Source: TWA4 sp051879215 (GTDB taxonomy: Bacteria; Bacillota; Clostridia; Lachnospirales; Lachnospiraceae). Taken from it: a stretch of 41,975 nucleotides of DNA. The DNA is taken from contig JBJELP010000115.1 of NCBI GenBank assembly GCA_051879215.1, positions 1 to 41,975 of the forward strand. The letters are read 5' to 3'. Positions 26,184 through 33,844 of the stretch are shown in pieces (the stretch's first letter is position 1; each line of letters opens with the position of its first letter). The translations under genes and the position numbers were made by a program. Below the pieces are notes generated by a model, which was given only the letters and a program-made list of their open reading frames with translations, was not told where the DNA came from and ran no database searches.

Positions 26184-26232
26184 GAATGCGCTGATGAATA
26201 CAACTGATATATAAGGATCCGTTACTATGTTT

Positions 26233-26292
26233 CGGTAAAACCGGTATTATGGAGGAGGAGACTATTTCATAATACGTGTACCGGTTTTACCG
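26233..26292 (-). repeat. Inverted repeat overlapping the carbamate kinase 3' end
   Basis: CGGTAAAACCGGT (26233-26245) is the exact reverse complement of 26280-26292, which lies inside the coding end of the carbamate kinase gene. A further six pairs (ATTATG 26246-26251 with CATAAT 26269-26274) extend the stem past a bulge. It probably forms a 3' hairpin that terminates or protects the mRNA; no clear U tract follows. Confidence 0.5.
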
Positions 26293-27200
26293 TTTACACC
26301 ATCTCTGGCTTTTTCGAGCAGTGTAATCAGTGAGGTTCTTCCGGGGGCGGAAGAGGCAAATTCTACACCGGCCTGTACTTTGGGCAGCATGGAGCCGGGT
26401 GCAAAATGACCTTCGCTGATGTACTGTTCTGCTTCTTCTACGCTGATTGCATCCAGCCAGGTTTCGTCAGGGGTTCCGAATCGAAGTGCAACTTTTTCCA
26501 CAGCAGTGAGGATGATGAGGAAATCTGCATTCAGTTCCTTTGCAAGAAGGCAGCTTGCAAAGTCTTTATCGATTACTGCGCCTACCCCTTTCAGATGATT
26601 GTTTTTGCGGATAACGGGGATTCCGCCGCCGCCGCTGGCAATTACGATTTCACCGGCATTTAAGAGATCTCTGACGGTGTCAATCTCAATGATTTCAGCG
26701 GGCTTCGGTGATGCAACCACACGACGGTAGCCGCGGCCGGCATCTTCCATTACCTGAATACCGGATTCTACAGCTTTGTCCGCTTCTTCTTTGGTCATAA
26801 AGTGACCGATGGGTTTGGTCGGATTCAGGAAAGCGGGATCATTTTCATCCACACGAACCTGTGTGATAACGGTTGCAACATTTTTGTGAATGCCGCGGTT
26901 CAGCAGTTCTTCTTTCAGTGCATTCTGCAGATCATATCCGATATAAGCCTGACTCATGGCAACACAGACAGAGAGGGGTGTGATGGCCGGATGAGAAGGA
27001 TCGGTTTTTGAATAAGCAGCCATTGCATTATTGATCATACCAACCTGAGGTCCGTTTCCATGGGAAATGATGACTTCATTTCCATCTTCAATCAGGTCGG
27101 CGATTGCTTTGGATGTCTCCTGAACAGCAAGATACTGTTCAGGAAGCGTTTTCCCAAGTGCATTGCCGCCCAATGCAATTACGATACGTTTTTTTCCCAT
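26262..27200 (-). CDS. arcC: Carbamate kinase (ArcC/YqeA)
   Basis: This 312-residue enzyme makes ATP and carbamate from ADP and carbamoyl phosphate. Family marks seen include IVIALGGNALG at the start, ISHGNGPQVG, the IASGGGGIPV motif and VIDKDFASCLLA; length is standard. In this cluster it would harvest energy from carbamoyl phosphate released by YgeW, the gene 35 bases upstream. The start has AAGGAG in front. It is the last gene of the minus-strand unit ygeY-ygeW-arcC. In E. coli the corresponding cluster member is YqeA. An arginine deiminase pathway role is less likely, since no arcA or arcD is nearby. Confidence 0.95.
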   Translation of the reverse strand: MGKKRIVIALGGNALGKTLPEQYLAVQETSKAIADLIEDGNEVIISHGNGPQVGMINNAMAAYSKTDPSHPAITPLSVCVAMSQAYIGYDLQNALKEELLNRGIHKNVATVITQVRVDENDPAFLNPTKPIGHFMTKEEADKAVESGIQVMEDAGRGYRRVVASPKPAEIIEIDTVRDLLNAGEIVIASGGGGIPVIRKNNHLKGVGAVIDKDFASCLLAKELNADFLIILTAVEKVALRFGTPDETWLDAISVEEAEQYISEGHFAPGSMLPKVQAGVEFASSAPGRTSLITLLEKARDGVNGKTGTRIMK

Positions 27201-27235
27201 AATATGCTCCTTATAGTAAAAGGTATTTCGCAGAA

Positions 27236-28429
27236 TTATTCAAAAATTCTGTTTGTGCCTCTTTCTTCCAGCTTCTTCAGGATTTCCTGAGGATTTTCGA
27301 ATTTGCTTAAGAAGATCATAGCTGCGATGATGTAAGGCTTGTAGCTTGCTTCTTTGTAAAGAGGTGTACGATAACGATCAAATACGGATGCTTCTACTTC
27401 GCCGTCTTTGCAGCTTACATCGTTGATGTCAGCGGGCAGACAGTGCAGGTATAATGCTTTGCCATCTTTTGTTGTCTTCATCAGTTCTTCTGTACAGCAC
27501 CAGTCTTTGTGTTCTGCATTCTGAGCCAGAAGTTCTTTTTCCAGAGCCTTGATACCTTCGGTATCGCCTTCACCATACAGGTTGGTACGTTTTTCCATTG
27601 CTGCGAAAGGAGCCCAGCTCTTAGGATATACAACGTCAGCATCCTTGAATGCTTCAGCCATGCTGTTGGTTCTTGTGAAGGAACCGCCGGATTTTTCTGC
27701 ATTTGCCTTTGCAACTTCTTCTACTTCAGGCATTACTTCATATCCTTCGGGATGAGCCAGTACAACATCCATACCGAAACGTGTCATCAGACCGATGATA
27801 CCCTGGGGAACAGACAGAGGTTTGCCGTAAGAAGGAGAGTATGCCCATGTCATGGCAACCTTTTTGCCCTTCAGATTTTCAACACCGCCGAATTCATGGA
27901 TCAGGTGAAGTGCATCTGCCATTGCCTGTGTGGGATGGTCGATATCGCACTGCAGGTTAACCAGAGTGGGACGCTGTTCCAGAATGCCGTCAGCATTACC
28001 CTGTTTTACAGAGTCAGATACTTCATGCATGTAAGCATTGCCTTTGCCGATGTACATATCGTCACGGATACCGATTACGTCAGCCATGAAGGAAATCATG
28101 TTAGCGGTTTCACGAACGGTTTCGCCGTGAGCCACCTGAGACTTGCCTTCATCCAGATCCTGTACTTCCAGACCTAACAGGTTGCAGGCAGAAGCGAAGG
28201 AGAAACGTGTTCTTGTGGAATTGTCACGGAATAAGGAGATGCCCAGACCGCTTTCAAATACCTTTGTGGAGATGTTGTTTTCACGCATGTAACGAAGTGC
28301 ATCTGCAACGGTGAAAACAGCTTCCAGTTCGTCGTCAGATTTTTCCCATGTCAGGAAGAAATCGTTGTTGTACATTTCCTTGAAGTTTAAGCTGTTTAAT
28401 TTATCAATATAGGTCTGTAATGTTTTCAT
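27236..28429 (-). CDS. ygeW: Knotted carbamoyltransferase YgeW
   Basis: This 397-residue protein is a member of the aspartate/ornithine carbamoyltransferase superfamily and matches the YgeW group in length and sequence. The carbamoyl-phosphate loop is STRTR at residues 71-75, and HCLP is at 329-332. The segment LDEGKSQVAHGETVRETANM carries the YgeW-type variation of the substrate loop. It probably runs in the phosphorolytic direction, releasing carbamoyl phosphate from a ureido or carbamoylated purine fragment; its true substrate remains unsettled. The next gene is carbamate kinase. AAAGGA lies upstream of the start. A 294-bp region with an assembly gap separates it from ygeY, so whether the two share one transcript is not certain. 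Confidence 0.92.
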   Translation of the reverse strand: MKTLQTYIDKLNSLNFKEMYNNDFFLTWEKSDDELEAVFTVADALRYMRENNISTKVFESGLGISLFRDNSTRTRFSFASACNLLGLEVQDLDEGKSQVAHGETVRETANMISFMADVIGIRDDMYIGKGNAYMHEVSDSVKQGNADGILEQRPTLVNLQCDIDHPTQAMADALHLIHEFGGVENLKGKKVAMTWAYSPSYGKPLSVPQGIIGLMTRFGMDVVLAHPEGYEVMPEVEEVAKANAEKSGGSFTRTNSMAEAFKDADVVYPKSWAPFAAMEKRTNLYGEGDTEGIKALEKELLAQNAEHKDWCCTEELMKTTKDGKALYLHCLPADINDVSCKDGEVEASVFDRYRTPLYKEASYKPYIIAAMIFLSKFENPQEILKKLEERGTNRIFE

Positions 28430-28723
28430 GGTTTGTAATCCTTTCTCATTTTAATATCGACGCTTGCAGAAATCTGGCGCCGGATTCGGTTTGCAAAGCA
28501 AACATTTTTCTGGTGATTATTCAGCATATAGCTGCGATGATCTGCTNNNNNNNNNNNNNNNNNNNNNNNNNNNNNNNNNNNNNNNNNNNNNNNNNNNNNN
28601 NNNNNNNNNNNNNNNNNNNNNNNNNNNNNNNNNNNNNNNNNNNNNNGCAGCTGCCGGTTCCGGCGAGAGCAGACAGCCGCAGGAAAGTGAAAAGTTTATA
28701 ACCAAATCATCAAGTGATTCTGA
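28430..28723 (-). other. Intergenic region between ygeY and ygeW, with assembly gap
   Basis: No gene is seen. It includes the 100-N gap at 28547-28646. Sequence beside the gap is rich in dyads: GTTTGC-AAA-GCAAAC at 28489-28503 on the left and GCCGG-TT-CCGGC at 28653-28664 on the right. It shares short words (ATTCAGCA, CAGCTGC) with the multi-hairpin element at 26080, so a related element may lie in the gap. Confidence 0.5.
28547..28646. other. Assembly gap (100 N) in intergenic DNA
   Basis: Exactly 100 N between ygeY and ygeW. Unlike the first gap, its true size cannot be inferred from repeat phase. Confidence 0.95.
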
Positions 28724-30034
28724 TTATTTGCAGTAAACGGTGGGAAGAGCAGCATAAACTGCAGCACATCTTACCAGGTCAATCTTCCATGTCTTTTCAT
28801 TGGGAGCATGAGCCTGAGCTTCTGCACCGGGACCAAAACCGATACAGGGAATTCCATTTCTACCCATAATGGATACACCGTTGGTGGAGAATGTCCATTT
28901 ATCTGTCAGAGGACGAGCTTTTCTCATGGCTTCTGTTTCTGCATTACCGACACGTTCTGTGCCATACAACCCCTTGTATGCTTCTTCCAGTGCGGTTGTT
29001 ACGGCATGATCCTTCGGAATAACCCATGTGGGGAAGTAGCATTCGATGGGATATACGCAGCCTGTGTAGGAAGCTCTTTCATAGTTGTACATGGATACGG
29101 TTACATCATCGCCGTATTTCTTAACGCTGGGCAGTGCACGGATTTCATCCAGACAGCTTTCCCATGTTTCACCGGCTGTCATACGACGGTCCAGAGAAAT
29201 TGCACAGGAGTCAGCTACTGCACAACGGCTGGGAGAGGTATAGAAGATCTGAGAAGTAGTAACGGTACCGCGGCCCAGGAAATTAGCTTCTTCATATTCA
29301 GGGTTGTATTTGGGATCCAGCATTTTTACAAGACCCTTGATTTCTGTTGCATCTTCTGCATCATTTTCATTTAATGCACGGATGTCCTGAAGAATATCAG
29401 CCATCTTGTAAATTGCGTTGTCACCACGTTCCGGAGCGGAACCATGGCAGGAAACACCCTTTACATCCACGCGGATTTCCATACGTCCGCGCTGTCCTCT
29501 GTAGATACCGCCGTCTGTAGGTTCTGTGGATACTACAAATTCAGGACGGATCTTGTCTTCGTTGATGATGTACTGCCAGCAGAGACCGTCACAGTCTTCT
29601 TCCTGAACGGTTCCTACTACCAGAGCAGTGTACTTGTCGCTTAACAGCCCCAGATCCTTCATGATCTTTGCACCGTATACAGCGGATACGATACCGCCGC
29701 ACTGGTCAGATACACCACGGCCGCCGATTTCTTCTTCTGTTTCGTAGCCTTCATAGGGATCGAATTTCCAGTTATCAATGTTGCCGATACCTACTGTATC
29801 AATATGTGCGTCAAATGCGATCAGCTTTTCGCCGGTTCCCATGTAACCCAGAACATTGCCCATGGGATCGATTTCTACTTTATTGAATCCCAGTTTCTTC
29901 ATTTCTTCTGCAATGCGGTCAATGTGTGCTTTTTCATCACAGCTTTCACCGGGGTTTTTAACGATTTCACGTAAGAACTTTGTCATGTCTGCCTGATATG
30001 CTTCAGCAGCTTCTCTGATTTTGTTGTAATCCAT
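28724..30034 (-). CDS. ygeY: YgeY family M20-type hydrolase
   Basis: This 436-residue protein is a di-metal amidohydrolase/peptidase of the M20 family and matches the YgeY group, described as a hydrolase linked to selenium metabolism clusters. Metal and catalytic residues are visible in AFDAHIDTVG (His and Asp) and VGTVQEEDCDG (Glu pair), with a dimerisation lid around GRMEIRVDVKGVSCHGSAPE. It probably cleaves a C-N bond in an opened purine product to supply 2,3-diaminopropionate or its precursor; this step is inferred from the cluster. The start at 30034 is preferred: AGGAGG lies nine bases before it, but only three before the ATG at 30040. A terminator and an operator-like dyad lie upstream, so it likely begins its own transcript. 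Confidence 0.9.
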   Translation of the reverse strand: MDYNKIREAAEAYQADMTKFLREIVKNPGESCDEKAHIDRIAEEMKKLGFNKVEIDPMGNVLGYMGTGEKLIAFDAHIDTVGIGNIDNWKFDPYEGYETEEEIGGRGVSDQCGGIVSAVYGAKIMKDLGLLSDKYTALVVGTVQEEDCDGLCWQYIINEDKIRPEFVVSTEPTDGGIYRGQRGRMEIRVDVKGVSCHGSAPERGDNAIYKMADILQDIRALNENDAEDATEIKGLVKMLDPKYNPEYEEANFLGRGTVTTSQIFYTSPSRCAVADSCAISLDRRMTAGETWESCLDEIRALPSVKKYGDDVTVSMYNYERASYTGCVYPIECYFPTWVIPKDHAVTTALEEAYKGLYGTERVGNAETEAMRKARPLTDKWTFSTNGVSIMGRNGIPCIGFGPGAEAQAHAPNEKTWKIDLVRCAAVYAALPTVYCK

Positions 30035-30102
30035 TATCATGTTCCTCCTTCATTATAATAGTAAATTGTTTAATAGATGTTTCGAAAAGATGAGAGTATT
30101 AG

Positions 30103-30120
30103 TTTGATTAATCAATCAAC
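30103..30120 (-). promoter_or_regulatory. Operator-like dyad, site A, upstream of ygeY
   Basis: Read on the minus strand this is GTTGATTGATTAATCAAA, which matches site C (32359) at 16 of 18 bases. It lies about 70 bases upstream of the ygeY start and just downstream of the ygeX terminator. No good -35 box is seen near it, which would suit an activated promoter. Confidence 0.55.
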
Positions 30121-30126
30121 CACGGG

Positions 30127-30160
30127 TAAAAAATATATCTGCCGGAAGAATTCCGTGCAG
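30127..30160 (-). terminator. Intrinsic terminator after ygeX
   Basis: On the minus strand CTGC-A-CGGAA pairs with TTCCGGCAG around a 3-base loop (30139-30160), followed by ATATATTTTTT. It lies 13 bases past the ygeX stop and separates ygeX from ygeY transcription, fully or in part. Confidence 0.75.
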
Positions 30161-30172
30161 TTGATGGGAAGA

Positions 30173-31387
30173 TTACTCGTCGAGATAATCTCTGCCGCCC
30201 CATACAATTTCCTTGTAACGGTCGGGATCGGTATCACCTTCGGTGGAGAAGAGAAGTACCTGTGAGTTTTCATCCAGTTTCAGAGCTTCCTTCAGATCTG
30301 CATATGCCGGGTTGGTCATGATTTCAACCAGTACACCGAAAGGAACAGCACCGGATTCACCGCTTGTTACCTGCGGATCGCCCTTAATGGGAGCAGCCAG
30401 CATACGCATTGCTTTTGCAGATACCCAGTCGGGAGCAGCTACGAATACGGATACATGATTCTTCAGGATATCCCAGGATGTTGTATTGGGTTCGCCGCAA
30501 GCAAGACCTGCCATGATGGTAGGCATATCACCTTCCACATTGTACTCTGCACCGTCACCGGCTACAGCACCTTTGTATAAACATGCTGCTGTGTCTGCTT
30601 CTACTACGCATACGATGGGAGGGTTGTCCGGATACTGATTTGCGAAGAAGCCCTGTACACCGCCTGCCAGTGAACCAACACCTGCCTGTACAAATACGTG
30701 GGTGGGACGTTCAATACCCAGTTCGTGAAGCTGTTCGTTGGCTTCCGCAGCCATGCTTCCGTAACCCTGCATGATCCATGAAGGAATTTCTTCATAACCC
30801 TTCCATGCTGTATCCTGTACAACTACACCGTTGGGAACCTTCTCTGCAGCAGCAGCAGCCATACGAACGCATTCATCGTAGTTTACTTCTTCAATGGTTG
30901 CTGTGGCATTCTCTGCCAGAATGTGATTCAGTCTGTTCTGTGTGGAACCCTTGGGCATGAATACGACTGCCTTCTGTTTCAGGCGATTGGCTGCCCATGC
31001 AACACCGCGTCCGTGATTGCCGTCTGTGGCAGTGAAGAAAGTAGCCTGTCCGAACTCTTCACGGAGCTTATCAGAGGTCAGTGTTTCAAAATCCAGTTCT
31101 GAAATGTCACGTCCTGTCTGCTTTGCAATGTACTTTGCCATTGCGAAAGAACCGCCGAGAACCTTGAAAGCATTCAGACCGAAGCGGTAGGATTCATCCT
31201 TTACACATACATCTTTCAGTCCGATCATTTCAGCCATGTTGGTAAGATGTGCAAGAGGTGTCCGTTCGTATCCGGGGATTGTTTTGTGGAATGCGCGGGC
31301 TTTTTCCACTTCAGACAATGCCATAACGCTGAGATTTGCATCATCAGTTGCAGGCATTGTGTTTTTTACCCATTTGATCTGTTTCAT
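30173..31387 (-). CDS. dpaL: Diaminopropionate ammonia-lyase (DpaL, YgeX)
   Basis: This 404-residue PLP enzyme converts 2,3-diaminopropionate to pyruvate and two ammonia, by way of 2-aminoacrylate. The PLP lysine is Lys75 in RFGLNAFKVLGG, and the phosphate-binding and substrate regions TDGNHGRGVAW and VEADTAACLY are typical of DpaL. The start at 31387 has AGGAGGAG ahead; the open frame continues to 31498 but the added residues overlap the regulator gene and are not family-like. It follows the YheO-like regulator by 13 bases. In the purine cluster this is the exit step to central metabolism. The reaction is known for the family; flow from purine to diaminopropionate is inferred from published work on gut urate degraders. 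Confidence 0.94.
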   Translation of the reverse strand: MKQIKWVKNTMPATDDANLSVMALSEVEKARAFHKTIPGYERTPLAHLTNMAEMIGLKDVCVKDESYRFGLNAFKVLGGSFAMAKYIAKQTGRDISELDFETLTSDKLREEFGQATFFTATDGNHGRGVAWAANRLKQKAVVFMPKGSTQNRLNHILAENATATIEEVNYDECVRMAAAAAEKVPNGVVVQDTAWKGYEEIPSWIMQGYGSMAAEANEQLHELGIERPTHVFVQAGVGSLAGGVQGFFANQYPDNPPIVCVVEADTAACLYKGAVAGDGAEYNVEGDMPTIMAGLACGEPNTTSWDILKNHVSVFVAAPDWVSAKAMRMLAAPIKGDPQVTSGESGAVPFGVLVEIMTNPAYADLKEALKLDENSQVLLFSTEGDTDPDRYKEIVWGGRDYLDE

Positions 31388-31400
31388 GTTAAATCTCCTC

Positions 31401-32051
31401 CTATTGTTGATCTGCTTTAATGTAGTTGTAGAGGGTATATTTGGAAATTCCGAAATATTGGGAAACCTTATCACCAGCTCTGGTAATAAGGAAAGCACCG
31501 GAGCTGTTCAGAAACTGAATGGCTTCGATCTTTTCCTCCTTCGTCATGAGCGATACCGGTTTGCCGATGATGGAAACCGACTGTAATATCAGCTCATCCA
31601 GAATATCCTCCACATTGGTCTGGATCCGGGTAGGTTCCTGATGATAGGAAGGATTGACCGCTGAATCCGTGTTCTCGGTGATCAGTGCCCGGATGGCATC
31701 CTGAAAGTACAGGAAGCGGGTGATATCGTAATTGATCCCCAGAATGTACTGTACCGGTCCGTCTTCCGATTCTCTGACAAATATGGTGGATGACTTCAGT
31801 GTCTTTCCTCCATCTGTCCTGGTCAGGTATCCAAGCTGGTCATGGACTTTGGCAGGATCCTTTTTCAATGTTTCAATGACAATCTGTGAAGGCCCGTCGC
31901 CAATCTGACGGTTTGTAATATGTCCATTCTCAATATAGATAATGGATTTGCCGATGCTCTTCCTGGTCAGGTCATGGATTACGACTTCACAGTCGGATCC
32001 GAACTGAATGGAAAGAGCTTTGGCGATCTGTTTCAGAAAAGTGAGAGTCAT
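31401..32051 (-). CDS. YheO/DauR-like regulator (PAS-like domain plus HTH)
   Basis: This 216-residue protein has the two-part plan of the YheO/DauR family: an N-terminal PAS-like domain (about 1-120, with FGSDCEVVIHDL and YILGINYDIT) and a C-terminal helix-turn-helix (about 150-216, ending DKVSQYFGISKYTLYNYIK). DauR controls D-arginine catabolism in Pseudomonas; other members are little studied. It is the first gene on the minus-strand side, just before dpaL, and starts about 30 bases downstream of a strong promoter. AAGGAG precedes the start. Its place at the divergent control region makes it the best candidate for the local regulator of the purine cluster. Ligand and operator are unknown; the dyads reported here are candidates. 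Confidence 0.85.
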   Translation of the reverse strand: MTLTFLKQIAKALSIQFGSDCEVVIHDLTRKSIGKSIIYIENGHITNRQIGDGPSQIVIETLKKDPAKVHDQLGYLTRTDGGKTLKSSTIFVRESEDGPVQYILGINYDITRFLYFQDAIRALITENTDSAVNPSYHQEPTRIQTNVEDILDELILQSVSIIGKPVSLMTKEEKIEAIQFLNSSGAFLITRAGDKVSQYFGISKYTLYNYIKADQQ

Positions 32052-32087
32052 CTTGTTTCACTCCTTTTTGCTTGCCTCTTGTCCACC

Positions 32088-32115
32088 ATAATACCAGAAA
32101 AATTGAACTTGTCAA
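32088..32115 (-). promoter_or_regulatory. Strong promoter of the regulator-dpaL unit
   Basis: On the minus strand TTGACA (32115-32110) and TATTAT (32093-32088) have a 16-base spacer, with TGG before the -10 box. Transcription would start near 32080, about 30 bases before the regulator gene. Confidence 0.8.
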
Positions 32116-32202
32116 TAGGGTTTTACAAAAAAAATAATTTATTTAAAAAATTTTTTTGTCAATTAGGTATTGCCAAAAATACAAAAGTATGATAGCATGT
32201 GT

Positions 32203-32220
32203 TTAGATCGAATAATCAAA
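32203..32220 (+). promoter_or_regulatory. Operator-like dyad, site B
   Basis: TTAGATCGAATAATCAAA matches site C at 15 of 18 bases. It lies between the two divergent promoters, about 40 bases upstream of the plus-strand -35 box. Confidence 0.5.
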
Positions 32221-32258
32221 ATAACAAATACTAAAAAAGCTACAGTTTATCAGGTTTT

Positions 32259-32288
32259 TTGACGCAACTTTTTCGTAACATTTATATT
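32259..32288 (+). promoter_or_regulatory. Candidate promoter of the ssnA operon
   Basis: TTGACG at 32259-32264 and TATATT at 32283-32288 have an 18-base spacer. A start near 32295 would give a leader of about 170 bases before ssnA. Confidence 0.6.
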
Positions 32289-32295
32289 ACAGGTT

Positions 32296-32345
32296 AAAAT
32301 ATCAATATGGTTGAAAATGGTTGGAAACGAAAATCCTGATATTTT
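32296..32345 (+). other. Leader hairpin with T-run before ssnA (possible attenuator)
   Basis: AAAATATCA (32296-32304) pairs with TGATATTTT (32337-32345), and TT follows, giving a run of six T in the 3' arm and beyond. The loop is 32 bases. It begins right at the predicted transcript start. It does not match the purine riboswitch consensus that I know. Confidence 0.35.
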
Positions 32346-32358
32346 TTCTGGCTTTCAA

Positions 32359-32376
32359 TTTGATTGAGTAATCAAA
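32359..32376 (+). promoter_or_regulatory. Operator-like dyad, site C (best copy)
   Basis: TTTGATTGAGTAATCAAA is a perfect dyad with 7-bp arms and a 4-base centre. It lies in the ssnA leader, about 90 bases before the start codon and downstream of the predicted start of transcription. Confidence 0.6.
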
Positions 32377-32467
32377 CTAAAATCAAAAGTAAATCACATG
32401 AATTAACATGATATGAAAAACGGATCCTGAGGACAGTGATACCGCAGAAAAAGAAAGGAGTATTCAT

Positions 32468-33799
32468 ATGATTTTAATTGGAAAAGGAACTGTTGTTACA
32501 CGAGACGATGCCAATCCGCTGATTCCGGACGGAGGTGTACTTCTGGATGGTACTTCCATATTAAAGGTGGGAGATTATGAAACCCTGAAAAAGGAATATC
32601 CGGATGCAGAAATTGTGGATGCCCATGGACAGATCATCATGCCGGCACTGATCAATACCCATGAACATATTTACAGTGCTCTGGCAAGGGGACTTTCTAT
32701 TAATGGATATGATCCGAAGGGATTCCTGGATATTCTGAACGGACTCTGGTGGAACATTGACCGTCATCTGACCCTGGATCAGACTTATCACAGTGCCATT
32801 GCTACCTATATTGACTGTATCAAGAATGGTGTGACCACGGTATTTGATCACCATGCAAGCTTCGGTTCCATCGAAGGCAGTCTGTTCCGTATTGCAGAAG
32901 CAGCAGAAAAGCTGGGGGTACGTACCTGCTTATGTTATGAAGTTTCTGACCGCGACGGCAAGGAAAAGGCAAAGGCTTCTGTAAAAGAAAATGCAGATTT
33001 TATCCAGTATACGCTGAAAAAGGACAGTGACATGCTGAAAGCCATGATGGGCATGCATGCACAGTTCACCATTTCAGATGATACCTTTGAATTATGCAGA
33101 GAGAATATGCCCGAAGGTGTTGGAGCTCATATTCACGTGGCAGAGGGTATTGAAGATCTTCATGACTGTCTGTGGAATTATGGTAAGCGTATTGTTAACC
33201 GTCTGATGGATCACGATCTGCTGGGTCCCAATACATTAACCGCACATTGTATTTATGTAAATGAACAGGAAATGGATCTTCTGAAGGAAACCGACACCAT
33301 GGTTGTTCATAATCCGGAATCCAATATGGGAAATGCCTGCGGATGTCCTCCCACCATGCGGATCTTCCAGAAAGGAATCCTGACAGGTCTCGGTACCGAT
33401 GGTTATACCCATGACATGTTTGAATCCTATAAAGTAGCCAATGTGCTGCATAAACATTCCCTCTGTGATGCCAATGCAGCATGGGGCGAAGTACCGGAAA
33501 TGTTATTCAAAGGAAATGCAGCCATTGCAAACCGCTATTTCAAAGCACCCCTTGGTGTACTGCGTGAGGGCGCGGCAGCAGATGTGGTGATTGTAAAGTA
33601 TGATCCTCTGACCCCCATGACAAAGGATAATATCAACAGCCATATGCTGTTCGGCATCAATGGTGCCATGGTTCAGACCACCATCTGCAATGGTAAGGTA
33701 CTGATGAAAGATCGTGAACTGCTTGTGATTGATGAAGCAAAGGCCATGGCAGACAGCCGTCAGGCAGCAATGGATCTGGCAAAGAGTATTAACGGATAA
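32468..33799 (+). CDS. ssnA: SsnA family amidohydrolase
   Basis: This 443-residue protein is a metal-dependent amidohydrolase of the SsnA group, related to guanine and chlorohydrolase deaminases. The metal ligands His65 and His67 are in NTHEHIYS; further ligands appear in HIHVAEG and GLGTDGYTHD. It should deaminate or hydrolyse a purine-derived intermediate; the exact substrate is not settled. It starts the plus-strand purine operon, with AAAGGAG before its ATG, and ygfK follows after 45 bases. In E. coli ssnA lies next to ygfK and hyuA in the same order. The family is clear from overall match in length and motifs. Confidence 0.93.
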   Translation: MILIGKGTVVTRDDANPLIPDGGVLLDGTSILKVGDYETLKKEYPDAEIVDAHGQIIMPALINTHEHIYSALARGLSINGYDPKGFLDILNGLWWNIDRHLTLDQTYHSAIATYIDCIKNGVTTVFDHHASFGSIEGSLFRIAEAAEKLGVRTCLCYEVSDRDGKEKAKASVKENADFIQYTLKKDSDMLKAMMGMHAQFTISDDTFELCRENMPEGVGAHIHVAEGIEDLHDCLWNYGKRIVNRLMDHDLLGPNTLTAHCIYVNEQEMDLLKETDTMVVHNPESNMGNACGCPPTMRIFQKGILTGLGTDGYTHDMFESYKVANVLHKHSLCDANAAWGEVPEMLFKGNAAIANRYFKAPLGVLREGAAADVVIVKYDPLTPMTKDNINSHMLFGINGAMVQTTICNGKVLMKDRELLVIDEAKAMADSRQAAMDLAKSING

Positions 33800-33844
33800 T
33801 TGTATCAGAAAGAGTTACTTCATATAAAGAAAAGGAGATTAATT

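Noticed and set aside
32349..32365. Sigma-54 promoter (TGGC...TTGA) before ssnA.
   Set aside because: The GG-to-GC spacing and the -12 element do not fit the sigma-54 consensus, and no sigma-54 activator gene is in the window.
32359..32376. The dyad resembles an FNR/CRP box (TTGAT...ATCAA).
   Set aside because: FNR boxes have four bases between TTGAT and ATCAA. Sites A and C have six, so the half-sites are two bases too far apart for a standard CRP/FNR-family dimer.
32296..32467. Known guanine/adenine or xanthine riboswitch in the ssnA leader.
   Set aside because: The conserved loop and junction sequences of those riboswitches are not found, and no three-stem junction could be drawn.
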